From: DASXMX01 sp036794395
GTDB taxonomy: Bacteria; Planctomycetota; Phycisphaerae; Tepidisphaerales; Tepidisphaeraceae
Assembly (NCBI GenBank): GCA_036794395.1
Contig: DAIRGS010000025.1
Coordinates: forward strand, 1-39,961
Reading direction: 5' to 3'
DNA length: 39,961 nucleotides
Shown: positions 7,448 through 16,209 of the stretch, in pieces
Layout of the letters: every line of letters starts with the position of its first letter
Position numbering within the stretch: position 1 is the first letter of the stretch
Program-made: the position numbers and the translations under genes
Notes under the pieces: model-generated
The model's input: the letters and a program-made list of their open reading frames with translations, nothing else
Told to the model about the DNA's origin: nothing
Database searches by the model: none

Positions 7448-8116
7448 TTATGTTCCCTGGCTTGCGGTCATGTCCGCAACAAGCTTTGTGCGGTCGGCCT
7501 GGACCTTTGTTAAATCGGTCGACATCTTGTCGAGTTTGGAATCGAGGTCGGTGATCCAGGTTTGGACGTCGGTCTTCAGTTTATCCGTTGCGTTGGGATC
7601 GGAATTGGTGGCGGCGACGATGGCGGCGCCGTCGGCGAAGAGCATGTCGTGATAGGTTTGCCGGGTGGCGATGCGGGAGTCGAGGCCGGCAATCAGGTCT
7701 GTCTGGAGCTTGATGCGGTCGGTCTTTAGCGTGGCTCGGTCAGTGACGAGGGCGGTGGGGTCTTTGCGGTCGAGGATGATTTGCCTGAGATCCTTGACGA
7801 TGACCGATTCATCGGCGAGGGCGTTGGAGGCTTCAGTGAGGCGATCGATTTGAAGGGCGGTTCGCATCGCCTTGGCATCGGACTTGAGCGTTGCGATCGT
7901 GGGCGGGACGGTGGTCGCAGCGGCGACGTTGTCGCCCTTGAGGGTCACGCGGTCGGACAAGATCGCCGCGGAACCGGCCAGCGCATCAGCGCGGAATTTC
8001 AGAAGATCGACGCGCACCTGAAGTCGATCCAGCTTGACGGTGGTATCGAACACCGTCGAAGCCGAAAGAAGCTTGCGTGACTCGAGTGCCTCGATTGCGA
8101 TTGGCTTGGCTGACAT
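7448..8116 (-). CDS. Planctomycete exported helical protein with LEPxLLSA-type sorting motif
   Basis: A 222-aa protein. The start at 8116 is supported by AAGGAGACGAAG just upstream; a longer frame from 8206 lacks such a site. Residues 1-20, MSAKPIAIEALESRKLLSAS, match the N-terminal motif (ALExRxLLSA) that marks many secreted planctomycete proteins. The remaining 200 residues are almost all predicted helix with recurring LKxDRxxLxxDL units (for example ATLKTDRIKLQTDL), Asp and Lys rich and without Cys, which suggests a long coiled-coil or helical bundle outside the cytoplasm. No enzyme motif is visible. It is transcribed divergently from the large secreted protein at 8371. Function unknown. 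Confidence 0.75.
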   Translation of the reverse strand: MSAKPIAIEALESRKLLSASTVFDTTVKLDRLQVRVDLLKFRADALAGSAAILSDRVTLKGDNVAAATTVPPTIATLKSDAKAMRTALQIDRLTEASNALADESVIVKDLRQIILDRKDPTALVTDRATLKTDRIKLQTDLIAGLDSRIATRQTYHDMLFADGAAIVAATNSDPNATDKLKTDVQTWITDLDSKLDKMSTDLTKVQADRTKLVADMTASQGT

Positions 8117-8370
8117 TCTTCGTCTCCTTTTCGTAGTGTGTCGAAATTGCAACCTTCGCGCCTCCGCGATTGCCCACGTCTGAAGGCAAAAACCCACCAG
8201 CAGCACATGTATCGGATTTGATCATCAATCCGTCCACCCATCATCCTTGTAACGTTCAAACTTCGCCCATATTGCCCCGCCAAAGGGCGGTGGAGCCATA
8301 ACCGGATGAATAGGGGAGTCATTTTGTGGACGGGCGGCCGCCAGTCGGCCGATAGAGACATTATCGGACT

Positions 8371-11013
8371 ATGCGCTGCATCTGGTTCATCATCGTGGCG
8401 GTTTTGATCTCATCCGCGTCATCTGGCGGGGCGGAGGTGAGCCGCGTGTTGCGCACGTTCGATTTTGAAGAACGAGACCTGGGCAATGATGAATCGTTGC
8501 CAATGCATTGGGGGAAGGTTCAAGGGCAGGGGCTTCCACATTACGTAAACGGCCAACTTGCGACGGATCGGCATCGGAGCGGAAAGTACAGTTTTCGACT
8601 GGATCTTAATGGGGGCAGTCTTGTTTACCGGTATGGAAACGGGCTGATTCCCGTTCAGCGCGGGGCGCACTACCAGATCGATGCGTATTGCCAGACCACG
8701 CCGTTGCCTCATGCGCGGGCGAGGCTCAGTGCGTATCTAGTCGATCTGGACGGGCATATGCTGCCTGGGAGCGAGGTTCATTCGCGCCTGTATGCGGCGT
8801 CGCAGGAAGATGTGGGGTGGAGCAAGCTGACGGTTGAAGTCACGGCAAGTGCGCCCCTGGCGGCATCGATCGTAATTGAACTGGGCGTGCTTCAGCCGGA
8901 ACTCTACAGCATCGAGAAGCCGGGCCAGCGGCCGCTCTATGCGCAGGACATTCGCGGGAGCGTCTGGTGGGATGATGTGACGGTATCGCAGGTGCCGGAG
9001 GTTTCGCTTCGCACCGGCAGGCCGGGAAATGTTTTCGCCCGGGGTGAATCGATCCGGCTGGGGATTCTGGTAAGCGATCGGCTGACGGATGATCTGTCTA
9101 CGCAAGTGACCGTGCGCGATGCTAGCGGCCGGGAGGTGTACCAACGCACCGGGCGACCGGATCTTCGCCACAGCGACGTGGCGGATAAGACCCGCGGCGG
9201 GATGATCCTCGACTTGCCCACGCTCAAAACCGGCTGGTACCAGGCCATTCTTTCAACCAGCAGTTCGGGCAAATCGTTGGGCACCCAATCGTTGAATTTC
9301 ATTGTACTCCCGGACAACAACGCGCCGGTGCCGCCGGATGGGCGTTTTGGTTTCATCGCGACGCATCTGCCGCCGGATTCGTGGGCGGAGTTGCCTCAGA
9401 TTCTTCCGATGCTGTCGGCAGGGCGGGTCAAGCTGTCGGTTTGGAACGATGCCGGCGATGTCGAGCAGAACAACGGGGCCGAGTTTGATCGGCTGCTCAA
9501 TCGATTTGCGGAGCTGGGCATCTCTCCAACCGCGTGCCTGACGGCGATCCCGCCGAAGCTGGCCGGTTTGATCGGGGGAACCGATTGGAAGCAGCTTCTG
9601 AAGGTTCCAACATCCGTTTGGCAGCCCGACCTGGCATTTCTGGTCTCGCGTCATGCCAATCATCTGGATCGCTGGCAACTGGGGGAGGACGGGTCCGCAG
9701 CGTTTGTAAGTGATCCGGAAATGCGCGAAGTGTATCGGCGGGTTTTGAAAGAATTTTCTTCGCTGATGGACAAGCCCGATCTGGCAATGCCCTGGCCGGC
9801 CTGGCAGGAGCTGTCGGGCCAACTCCCGGCTACCGTGGCGTTGGATGTTCCCCCATCTATTCTCCCTGAGCAATTGCCGCTTTATATTCAGGAGATCAGG
9901 GGCCGATCCGATCACAATCTTTCGCTTTCGATCGAGCTTGCCGATCGCGATCGATATGGGCGATTGACGCAGGCGTGCGATTTGGCCCAGCGGGTGATTT
10001 ACGCGCTTTCAGCCGGGGCAAGGCGTATCGACCTGCCGCTCCCCTTCACGGCGTCGCGCGACCGCGATGGAGTGGTGGTTGAGCCGCAGGAAACGCTGTT
10101 GATCATGCGGACGATTATCTCCACCCTCAGCGGAGCGCAGTTCAAAGGCAAAGTCGCCATCGCCGATGGCATCCAGGCTTTTCTGTTCGATCGAGGCGGC
10201 CATGGCATCCTCGCGATGTGGGACAAGCGCAGCACCGGCGGCGCGACTCCACGCACGCTGGCGATCAATCTCGGCCCCAGGCCGGTGAGCATCGATTTAT
10301 GGGGAAACGCGGCCCCTCTGCCGCATCCTGTGGGGGACAAGGCCAGCGGCAGCGTGACGCTGGCGGTGGGGCAATTGCCTATCTTCCTGGTGGACATTGA
10401 TGGCCCACAAGCCCAACTCCGTGCCAGCTTCGGCATCGATCGCCCGATGATTGAATCAACTTCCGCTCCACATGCACGGCGGATTCATTTCATCAATTCT
10501 TATCCCAAGGCGATCTCGGGGATGATGCACATCAAGGCGCCAGCCGGTTGGACATTCAACCCTTCCACCGTCAATTTCAATCTCAACCCCGGCGAAGCCT
10601 TCGACCGCGAGCTGTCGATCCAGTTCCCATATAACAGCGTGGCCGGTCTTAAAAATTTTGCCTGCGAGTTTCTGATCGATGGGCAGGGACCCCCCTTTAC
10701 GATCCCGTTTACCCTGAAGCTCGGCCTGGAAGATGTGGGAATGCAAACGCTCGCCCAACGTGATGGCAGGGATGTTTTCGTGCAGCAAATCCTCACCAAC
10801 TATGGCGACCGGCCCATCAGCTACAATGCGTTTGCAAACTTCGCGCAACGCGCGCGCCAGGAACGGCTCATCACCGACCTCGCCCCCGGCGCCACCACCG
10901 TCCGTCGATATCGATTCGAAAATGTGCCGCTCAAAGACAAATCAAAAGTTCATGTCGGCATCGAAGAACTCTCGGGCCATCGCCGTCTGAATAACGACGT
11001 TGACGTGCGATAA
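8371..11013 (+). CDS. Large secreted multidomain protein, glycosidase/CBM-like architecture
   Basis: An 880-aa exported protein. A signal peptide (MRCIWFIIVAVLISSASSGGAE) is followed by a jelly-roll-like N-terminal domain of the type used for carbohydrate binding (25-205; FDFEERDLG ... GSVWWDDVTVS), an Ig/macroglobulin-like domain (210-315), a region with the alternating strand/helix pattern of a TIM barrel (320-620; GFIATHLPPDSWAEL, WQLGEDG) and beta-rich C-terminal domains (640-880) with an NEW3-like repeat (IKAPAGWTFNPS). No catalytic pair could be fixed, so a glycan-active or glycan-binding role is inference. No obvious ribosome binding site precedes the ATG. It is divergent from the helical exported protein. 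Confidence 0.6.
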   Translation: MRCIWFIIVAVLISSASSGGAEVSRVLRTFDFEERDLGNDESLPMHWGKVQGQGLPHYVNGQLATDRHRSGKYSFRLDLNGGSLVYRYGNGLIPVQRGAHYQIDAYCQTTPLPHARARLSAYLVDLDGHMLPGSEVHSRLYAASQEDVGWSKLTVEVTASAPLAASIVIELGVLQPELYSIEKPGQRPLYAQDIRGSVWWDDVTVSQVPEVSLRTGRPGNVFARGESIRLGILVSDRLTDDLSTQVTVRDASGREVYQRTGRPDLRHSDVADKTRGGMILDLPTLKTGWYQAILSTSSSGKSLGTQSLNFIVLPDNNAPVPPDGRFGFIATHLPPDSWAELPQILPMLSAGRVKLSVWNDAGDVEQNNGAEFDRLLNRFAELGISPTACLTAIPPKLAGLIGGTDWKQLLKVPTSVWQPDLAFLVSRHANHLDRWQLGEDGSAAFVSDPEMREVYRRVLKEFSSLMDKPDLAMPWPAWQELSGQLPATVALDVPPSILPEQLPLYIQEIRGRSDHNLSLSIELADRDRYGRLTQACDLAQRVIYALSAGARRIDLPLPFTASRDRDGVVVEPQETLLIMRTIISTLSGAQFKGKVAIADGIQAFLFDRGGHGILAMWDKRSTGGATPRTLAINLGPRPVSIDLWGNAAPLPHPVGDKASGSVTLAVGQLPIFLVDIDGPQAQLRASFGIDRPMIESTSAPHARRIHFINSYPKAISGMMHIKAPAGWTFNPSTVNFNLNPGEAFDRELSIQFPYNSVAGLKNFACEFLIDGQGPPFTIPFTLKLGLEDVGMQTLAQRDGRDVFVQQILTNYGDRPISYNAFANFAQRARQERLITDLAPGATTVRRYRFENVPLKDKSKVHVGIEELSGHRRLNNDVDVR

Positions 11014-11063
11014 ATGCCGAGATCGACCTTCGACACACGCGATGCGCGGGGTAGAATTAGGCG

Positions 11064-11543
11064 ATGTCGCCTGATGCGCCTGGCGCCAATCCGCACGCAG
11101 TACTCGCAGCCACCGCCGCGGTGTTGGAGTACCGCCCAACGTCGCTGCACATCCCGCCTTCGGGAACGCGACCCATTTTTGGCTGGGGGCTGGTTATCTT
11201 CCCGCCAGCCGTCGCGATGATCTGCTGGCCGGCGCTCTTCGCAGTTTTCTTTGTCATGAGCTTCACGCTGGCGCTGATGGCAATCACCGGCTGCCTCTTC
11301 TGGGCGTGGAGCGTGAGTTATCGTCTGGCGAGCTGGTGTTATTGGAAGCGCGTGCGTGCTGCTTCCGCGGGGGACGGCGTTCAGCCGAGCCTGAAACGTC
11401 GAACTTATTTTCAGCTGACGCTCTTCGCCGGACAGACTGTCGGAATCCTGTCGAGCTGTCCGGTGTTTTGGTTTGTGCTTCAAGTGGCGAGTCGGCACGG
11501 ATACAGGCCGCAGGCGTGGTGGTTGGGGTGGCGGCTTCTGTAA
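11064..11543 (+). CDS. Hypothetical membrane protein
   Basis: A 159-aa protein with two adjacent hydrophobic segments (about residues 40-83, separated by few polar residues) and a third near the C-terminus (120-145). It has no recognised motif. It follows the large secreted protein gene by 50 bases on the same strand, so the two may be cotranscribed. Function unknown. Confidence 0.5.
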   Translation: MSPDAPGANPHAVLAATAAVLEYRPTSLHIPPSGTRPIFGWGLVIFPPAVAMICWPALFAVFFVMSFTLALMAITGCLFWAWSVSYRLASWCYWKRVRAASAGDGVQPSLKRRTYFQLTLFAGQTVGILSSCPVFWFVLQVASRHGYRPQAWWLGWRLL

Positions 11544-11585
11544 CAACCCCGAAGGACCCGCGAAATCGTAATATATCTGAAATGA

Positions 11586-11622
11586 AATCTGCCGGCCCGC
11601 GTGTTCGCAGTTCCGGCAGATT
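11586..11622 (-). terminator. Rho-independent-like terminator of the CsbD-like gene
   Basis: AATCTGCCGG (11586-11595) and CCGGCAGATT (11613-11622) form a perfect ten-pair stem. On the minus strand it is followed by the T-rich TTCATTTCAG. It lies 25 bases past the CsbD-like stop and may also serve the converging membrane protein gene. Confidence 0.7.
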
Positions 11623-11646
11623 GTCATTCGCTTCGATTGAAGCTGA

Positions 11647-11820
11647 TTACCGATTGTTCTCGGTCGATTCCTTGCCGATGGCTTCTTGAACCTTACCAAC
11701 GGCTTTCTGGACTTTTCCTTTGATCTGTTGAGCGGTATCGCCGGTGATTGCACCTGCGATGTCGTTCAATTTGCCCTTGGCCTGTTTCACTTTTCCAGCC
11801 GCAATATCTTCTTGTCCCAT
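11647..11820 (-). CDS. CsbD-like stress protein
   Basis: A 57-aa protein, MGQEDIAAGKVKQAKGKLND..., with the Gly-Lys-Ala-Lys repeat pattern of the CsbD family (AGKVKQAKGKLND, then QIKGKVQKAVGKVQEAIGK). These small hydrophilic proteins are induced by general stress and are predicted to be unfolded or loosely helical; their molecular role is unknown. The ATG at 11820 has a strong AAGGAGATCAC ribosome binding site. A hairpin terminator follows. A perfect TATAAT lies about 170 bases upstream on the same strand. It is too short for most length cut-offs and easily missed. Confidence 0.88.
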   Translation of the reverse strand: MGQEDIAAGKVKQAKGKLNDIAGAITGDTAQQIKGKVQKAVGKVQEAIGKESTENNR

Positions 11821-12266
11821 TGTGATCTCCTTTGCTGAGATGGTTCAACAAAGTTCGTGCCAGCCGCAGGCGGCGCGTCTATTTGCCGCACCCCCCGGGG
11901 GCTCTTGGCAGCCAGAAATGCGGAGGATGATTATTGCGGTGGCGTAAATATCGGTCGAATTACTACTTTCGCGAAAACACACCCTTAAATTATATTTTTG
12001 CGCTCTTCTCCATTGAGCAGCGCGCCTATAAATGTCGTAAGTCAGCAAGCAATCGATGATTCGGCGATTGGGTGGCGACTTCGTCTCTGCCAGTTTTTTG
12101 CGATGGCGGTTGATGTCGAAAAATGTTGGGAATTTTCAGGTTTGGCGAAGGTACTACACTTGCGAACCGCGAACTGACCCAGCCCTGCGGTTTTCGCCGC
12201 GCCACCATGACGGTGGCAATTCGGCTAACCACCCGGCGATTTTCCTGCTTTGTGAAGGAGTTTGAT
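11821..12266. other. Divergent control region between csbD-like gene and the methyltransferase operon
   Basis: No gene seen. It contains an AT-rich patch at 11981-12000 with a perfect TATAAT on the minus strand (11989-11994, without a good -35 box), and two short hairpins before the plus-strand operon: GAACCGC/GCGGTT (12163-12193) and GCCACC/GGTGGC with a five-base loop (12201-12217). These could be a leader structure of the 12267 operon, but they match no riboswitch that I know. Confidence 0.35.
11989..11994 (-). promoter_or_regulatory. Possible -10 box for the csbD-like gene
   Basis: Minus-strand TATAAT in an otherwise unusually AT-rich patch of a GC-rich window. The matching -35 hexamer is weak. 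Stress genes often use an alternative sigma factor, so this is only a candidate. Confidence 0.25.
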
Positions 12267-12416
12267 ATGCATGTTTTAGCTTACCTCGATCCAGGCACAG
12301 GAAGTTTCCTCTTGCAGGTTCTTGCTGGTGGTATGTTTGGCGGGATCTTTTTGATCAAGCGTTTCTGGGGTCAGCTCAAGGGCTTGGTTTCACGCCGGCA
12401 GAGCACGACTGAATGA
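12267..12416 (+). CDS. YLDPGTGS small membrane protein
   Basis: A 49-aa protein, MHVLAYLDPGTGSFLLQ..., followed by one hydrophobic helix (about residues 13-32) and a basic tail (KRFWGQLKGLVSRRQ). The start at 12267 has a GAAGGAG site with six-base spacing. Short proteins that begin with a (Y)LDPG(T/S)GS motif and a single helix are, from memory, frequent next to NoeA-like methyltransferases and membrane phosphatase/sulfatase-like proteins, as here. The stop codon overlaps the next gene's ATG (ATGA). It may act as a membrane subunit or anchor of that system; its role is not known to me. Confidence 0.75.
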   Translation: MHVLAYLDPGTGSFLLQVLAGGMFGGIFLIKRFWGQLKGLVSRRQSTTE

Positions 12417-13801
12417 CTACTGATCATCGGTTGGGGTCTTCTTACAGGGATCCAAGCGGATTTGTTTTTCGCCGAGAAGGCGAATTGCTCCGACAGGTTA
12501 ATCAGAGTTATCGCGCTGATTTTGAAACCCTTGTTGAATCAGGCCTGTACCGCGCGGCCGTAAACGCCGGCCAACTCGTTGCACATGACGTAATTGATGC
12601 GCCTTTTGCCGACGCCCGCGTTGGCTGGAAGGTGATCCGTCCGCGCGCGCTGAACTTCATTTCGTATCCGTATGAATGGTGCTTCGGGCAGCTTAAAGAT
12701 GCCGCCCTTGCGACACTTTCGCTCCAAAAGTTATCGCTGAAGCATGGCATGTCACTCAAAGACGCCACTGCTTTCAATATTCAATTCGACGCCGGCAAGC
12801 CCATCCTGATCGATACGCTTTCATTTGAGCGTTACGAGGAGGGCCAGCCTTGGGTGGCATATCGGCAGATGTGCCAGCACTTTCTCGCGCCGCTGGCTTT
12901 GATGGCGCTGCGAGATGTTCGCTTGAATCAGTTGCTGGTTACGAATCTGGATGGGGTTCCGCTCGATCTGGCCAGCGCACTGTTGCCTGCTTCCTCCCGC
13001 CTGAAGCTGGGTCTGCTCGTGCATCTCCATTTGCATGCAAAGATGCACCGCAAGCACGCGGCTAGCACCGAAAAGCCCGCTTCTCGCCAAAAAGTCGGCC
13101 GCACTCAGTTGCTCGGAATCCTCGACAGTCTCGAGTCCGGCATCAAATCCTTGAACTGGAAGCCCGGCGGGACGGAGTGGTCCGACTACTACCAGGATAC
13201 GAACTACACGGATGCGGCGATGGAGCACAAGCGCAAGCTCGTCGGCGAATACATCGACGCGACGAGCCCGAAGTCTGTCTGGGACTTGGGCGCCAATACA
13301 GGTGAGTTCAGCCGACTTGCCAGCGATCGTGGAATTCCCACCATCGCATTCGATATCGATCCCGCCGCGGTCGAGAAAAACTATCGGCGCGTGCGGGAAA
13401 AAGGGGAGAAGAATCTTTTGCCGCTCCTGATGGATCTGACCAACCCCAGCCCGGCAATTGGTTGGAACCATTCCGAAAGAATGAGCCTTGTCGAGCGCGG
13501 CCCTGCGGATCTGGTGCTTGCACTGGCGCTGATCCACCATTTGGCCATTTCAGGGAACGTACCGCTGGGTGACATCGCGCAATTCATGGCGCGCGTCGCC
13601 CGCAATCTGGTTATCGAATTCGTGCCCAAGAGCGATTCACAGGTCGGCCGGCTTCTGGTCGTCCGCAAAGACATTTTCTCCGACTACACCCAGGACGCTT
13701 TTGAAGCCGAGTTCGGCCGGCATTTTTTAATTGTTCGTCGAGAGCCGGTTGCGGGCACTCAGCGCGTGCTGTACCTAATGAGCCGGCTGGCGGATCGATG
13801 A
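12413..13801 (+). CDS. NoeA-like class I SAM-dependent methyltransferase
   Basis: A 462-aa protein. The first 200 residues form a conserved extra domain seen in NoeA/nodulation-type methyltransferases (SSYRDPSGFVFRREGELLRQV, then a kinase-like or substrate-binding fold). The C-terminal half is a Rossmann methyltransferase with motif I VWDLGANTGEFSRLA (about residues 285-300), the following acidic strand FDID and motif IV-like DLVLALALIHHLA. NoeA in rhizobia is tied to Nod factor decoration; related proteins occur in surface polysaccharide loci. The gene overlaps both neighbours by four bases, so the three products are probably made together and act on the same surface molecule. Confidence 0.82.
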   Translation: MTTDHRLGSSYRDPSGFVFRREGELLRQVNQSYRADFETLVESGLYRAAVNAGQLVAHDVIDAPFADARVGWKVIRPRALNFISYPYEWCFGQLKDAALATLSLQKLSLKHGMSLKDATAFNIQFDAGKPILIDTLSFERYEEGQPWVAYRQMCQHFLAPLALMALRDVRLNQLLVTNLDGVPLDLASALLPASSRLKLGLLVHLHLHAKMHRKHAASTEKPASRQKVGRTQLLGILDSLESGIKSLNWKPGGTEWSDYYQDTNYTDAAMEHKRKLVGEYIDATSPKSVWDLGANTGEFSRLASDRGIPTIAFDIDPAAVEKNYRRVREKGEKNLLPLLMDLTNPSPAIGWNHSERMSLVERGPADLVLALALIHHLAISGNVPLGDIAQFMARVARNLVIEFVPKSDSQVGRLLVVRKDIFSDYTQDAFEAEFGRHFLIVRREPVAGTQRVLYLMSRLADR

Positions 13802-15414
13802 AACGATTCCCTTTTTACCCGCTTTTTATCGGCTTGTTCTCGCTGGTGGGCGTGTACGCTTCGAATCCGCTCGAGGCTTACGCCAGTGAATTGGTCACGC
13901 CCATTCTGATTCTCGTTGGGCTCACCGCGGTCCTGCTCATCCTGACCACACTGATTGTCCGCAATGTGCATCGCTCGGCAATGATCGTGGCCGCGATCAT
14001 CTTCTGTTTTATGACCTACGGCTACTGGGTGGAAGTGCTTTGGAGCATCCATCCCGATCAGCGCCTCAGAATGGGATATCGATATGTGGTGCTGTTTCTT
14101 CAAGCCGTCACACTGATTCTGGCGGTGTACGTTTCGGTGCGCAAGGTCAAAGATCCCCGCGCTCATACGGCGAGCCTCAACTGGTTCTCGTGCCTGTTGC
14201 TTGCCTGTCCGGTATTGATCGTAAGCGCGCGTGGGGTCCGTGCGGCGTTTGGTCCGGAGCCAACTAAAGCGGCTGCGGTGAATGGATCACTGGCAACGGT
14301 CCCGTTGGACGCCAAGGCGGATCGCCCCGATATTTACTTCATCGTTCTGGACGCCCACGGCCGCAACGACATCCTCCGCGATGAATACGGCTACGATGAT
14401 TCGCCCTTCCTTCAGCACCTCAAAGACAAAGGCTTTTACGTCGCCGACCAAAGCACCAGTAACTACATGTGGACGGAGTTGTCATTGCCGTCGGCGCTCA
14501 ACATGCGCTACCTTGATGATCTGACCGGCGATGACGACGCAAAATGGAAACAGGCTGGCCAGCTCCTTCACAACAGCGCGTTGGTTGCCGAGCTTAAAAC
14601 GGTCGGCTATCGAACCGTCGCGTTCGAGTTCCTGGAAAACTATCTCTCGCTCGACACCGCCGACCTGTATTTCAAAATCTCCGGCCACGTCGGCATCACT
14701 CCTTTGCAGCAATTGATTCTCGACACGTCCGTGCTTTCGCAGCTTGGCGGAAACGCGATCAAGAGCCATCTGATCCTCGATCGGTTCCACCTCAAGCGCG
14801 AGATGTTCCTTTACAAGCTCGAACAGATGCCGCGCGTGGCCACGTTGCCCGGCCCAAAGTTTGTGTTTCTGCACATGTACGAGCCGCACACGCCCTTCGT
14901 ATTTGCCGCCGATGGGTCCGATCCGTTCGATCGGGGTTACGGGTCGATGTTCGATGGCCTCAACGACGAAGTCACCGATGAACAGTACCACGAGTGGTAT
15001 CGCGACCAGGTGAGCTATACCGACAAACGGGTTATGGGGATGATCGATGCGATTCTGGCGCGCTCGAGCAAGCCTCCCGTGATCGTTCTGATCGGCGACC
15101 ATGGTCCGCGATCCGGGATGCGCGTCGAGTTGGAGGAGAGCAATCTGCCCGAGTGCATGAGCAACCTTACCGCCGTCCTCCTTCCTGGCAAAAATGCGGC
15201 CGGGCTGTACCCCCAGATCACTCCGGTAAACCTTTTCCGAGTTGTGCTTAACGATTATTTCAATACGAAGCTTCCGCTGTTGGAGGATCGATCGTACTAC
15301 TCCTACCCAACTCCCTTCATGCCGCACGATGTGACGGAAATCGTGAAACCGGAAGCCATCCGCCCGCCACGGTTCCCACCCAGCCTCAGCAATAGAGCGC
15401 AAGGTTGGCGTTAG
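13798..15414 (+). CDS. Membrane-anchored alkaline-phosphatase-superfamily (sulfatase-like) protein
   Basis: A 538-aa protein with five predicted membrane helices in the first 150 residues and an alkaline-phosphatase-superfamily domain outside the membrane (about 178-515). Metal site signatures include IVLDAHGRND near 182-191, the nucleophile-containing WTELSLPSALNM near 222-233, HMYEPHTPF near 360 and GDHGPRSG near 438. This layout matches sulfatase-like transferases related to LtaS and phosphoethanolamine transferases, which move phospho-groups between lipids and glycans. Its ATG overlaps the methyltransferase stop. Substrate is unknown; modification of an exported glycan or glycolipid is the likely task. 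Confidence 0.82.
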   Translation: MKRFPFYPLFIGLFSLVGVYASNPLEAYASELVTPILILVGLTAVLLILTTLIVRNVHRSAMIVAAIIFCFMTYGYWVEVLWSIHPDQRLRMGYRYVVLFLQAVTLILAVYVSVRKVKDPRAHTASLNWFSCLLLACPVLIVSARGVRAAFGPEPTKAAAVNGSLATVPLDAKADRPDIYFIVLDAHGRNDILRDEYGYDDSPFLQHLKDKGFYVADQSTSNYMWTELSLPSALNMRYLDDLTGDDDAKWKQAGQLLHNSALVAELKTVGYRTVAFEFLENYLSLDTADLYFKISGHVGITPLQQLILDTSVLSQLGGNAIKSHLILDRFHLKREMFLYKLEQMPRVATLPGPKFVFLHMYEPHTPFVFAADGSDPFDRGYGSMFDGLNDEVTDEQYHEWYRDQVSYTDKRVMGMIDAILARSSKPPVIVLIGDHGPRSGMRVELEESNLPECMSNLTAVLLPGKNAAGLYPQITPVNLFRVVLNDYFNTKLPLLEDRSYYSYPTPFMPHDVTEIVKPEAIRPPRFPPSLSNRAQGWR

Positions 15415-15475
15415 CGCGCTCCCGTCGTTGGATTATCTTCCAATCGCGGCGGTCTTATGGAAGTGGTAACATGCT

Positions 15476-15979
15476 TTGGTGGCTCTCCGCCTGTTTGCCA
15501 TCATTTCGCTGGTATCCCTGCTTCTGTGTCTCACCATCACCGCATTGTGGGGACGCAGCTATTCCGAATGCGTAACGTTCATGGGCACCGGTTGGGTCAA
15601 GTCATGGGAAGGGGAAATTGAGTGCGTGCAAATGCTCGAATTCTCCGGCCCGGCGGAATCGAGCGAGAATGGAAACCTTGGGGCAGACGTTACGCCTGAC
15701 CCGCCTAAACCGATCGAATATCACGTTCAGCCGGTCGGTAAGTTAATGGTTGAGCCCACCGCTTTCGGGTTCGGGAGGACACATGGAACTCGCTTTTTCA
15801 TGCAGGACGATCGTTTCTACGCATCGTCCTGGCAATGTTATGTAGTCCCGTATTGGGTCTTTGTCACGGCAACCGCGTTACTGCCGGTCCTTTGGGTTGC
15901 CAACCAGCGCCGCCTCCGGCGCAAAGCCGCCCGGCTCGCTGCCGCCAATGCGCCGCCCCAGCAGATTCACGTCACCTGA
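15476..15979 (+). CDS. Planctomycete-type small membrane protein
   Basis: A 167-aa protein with an N-terminal hydrophobic segment of the form RLFAIISLVSLLLCLTITALWGRSY, a start shared by many planctomycete proteins of unknown function, then a soluble domain of about 100 residues and a C-terminal helix with a basic tail (YWVFVTATALLPVLWV...RRLRRKAARL), in the same layout as that family. The start is not clear: TTG at 15476 or GTG at 15479 in this frame, and the only nearby ATG (15471) is in another frame. The family is known but its role is not. Confidence 0.6.
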   Translation: MVALRLFAIISLVSLLLCLTITALWGRSYSECVTFMGTGWVKSWEGEIECVQMLEFSGPAESSENGNLGADVTPDPPKPIEYHVQPVGKLMVEPTAFGFGRTHGTRFFMQDDRFYASSWQCYVVPYWVFVTATALLPVLWVANQRRLRRKAARLAAANAPPQQIHVT

Positions 15980-16209
15980 AACGGTCAAATCCAAAACGCG
16001 ACGTTCAGCCCTATTCCCACAGGTAAGCCAATTGGTGTAAAATAAACCAGTTGACACTTCGTCTTATGTGGCTGGCTTGGCGATGTTTCACATCGAACGC
16101 CGAAAGGCCTCAAGGACGCTCGACCGGCATCCATCGTTTTGCGCGACGCTGGTGCTACTGATTTCCACTTCTGGCGGATGAATGCGCACCGGATGCGGAG
16201 GTTCGCACA

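Noticed and set aside
12201..12217. Hairpin before the YLDPGTGS operon as a riboswitch
   Set aside because: A six-pair stem with a five-base loop and the adjacent stem do not match any riboswitch consensus that I know; reported only as structure.
14482..15402. 306-aa minus-strand open frame
   Set aside because: Antisense to the alkaline phosphatase superfamily gene, no ribosome site, no motif.
16051..16056. TTGACA hexamer upstream of the NPP-type gene
   Set aside because: No acceptable -10 box at 16-18 bases; it is probably coincidental.
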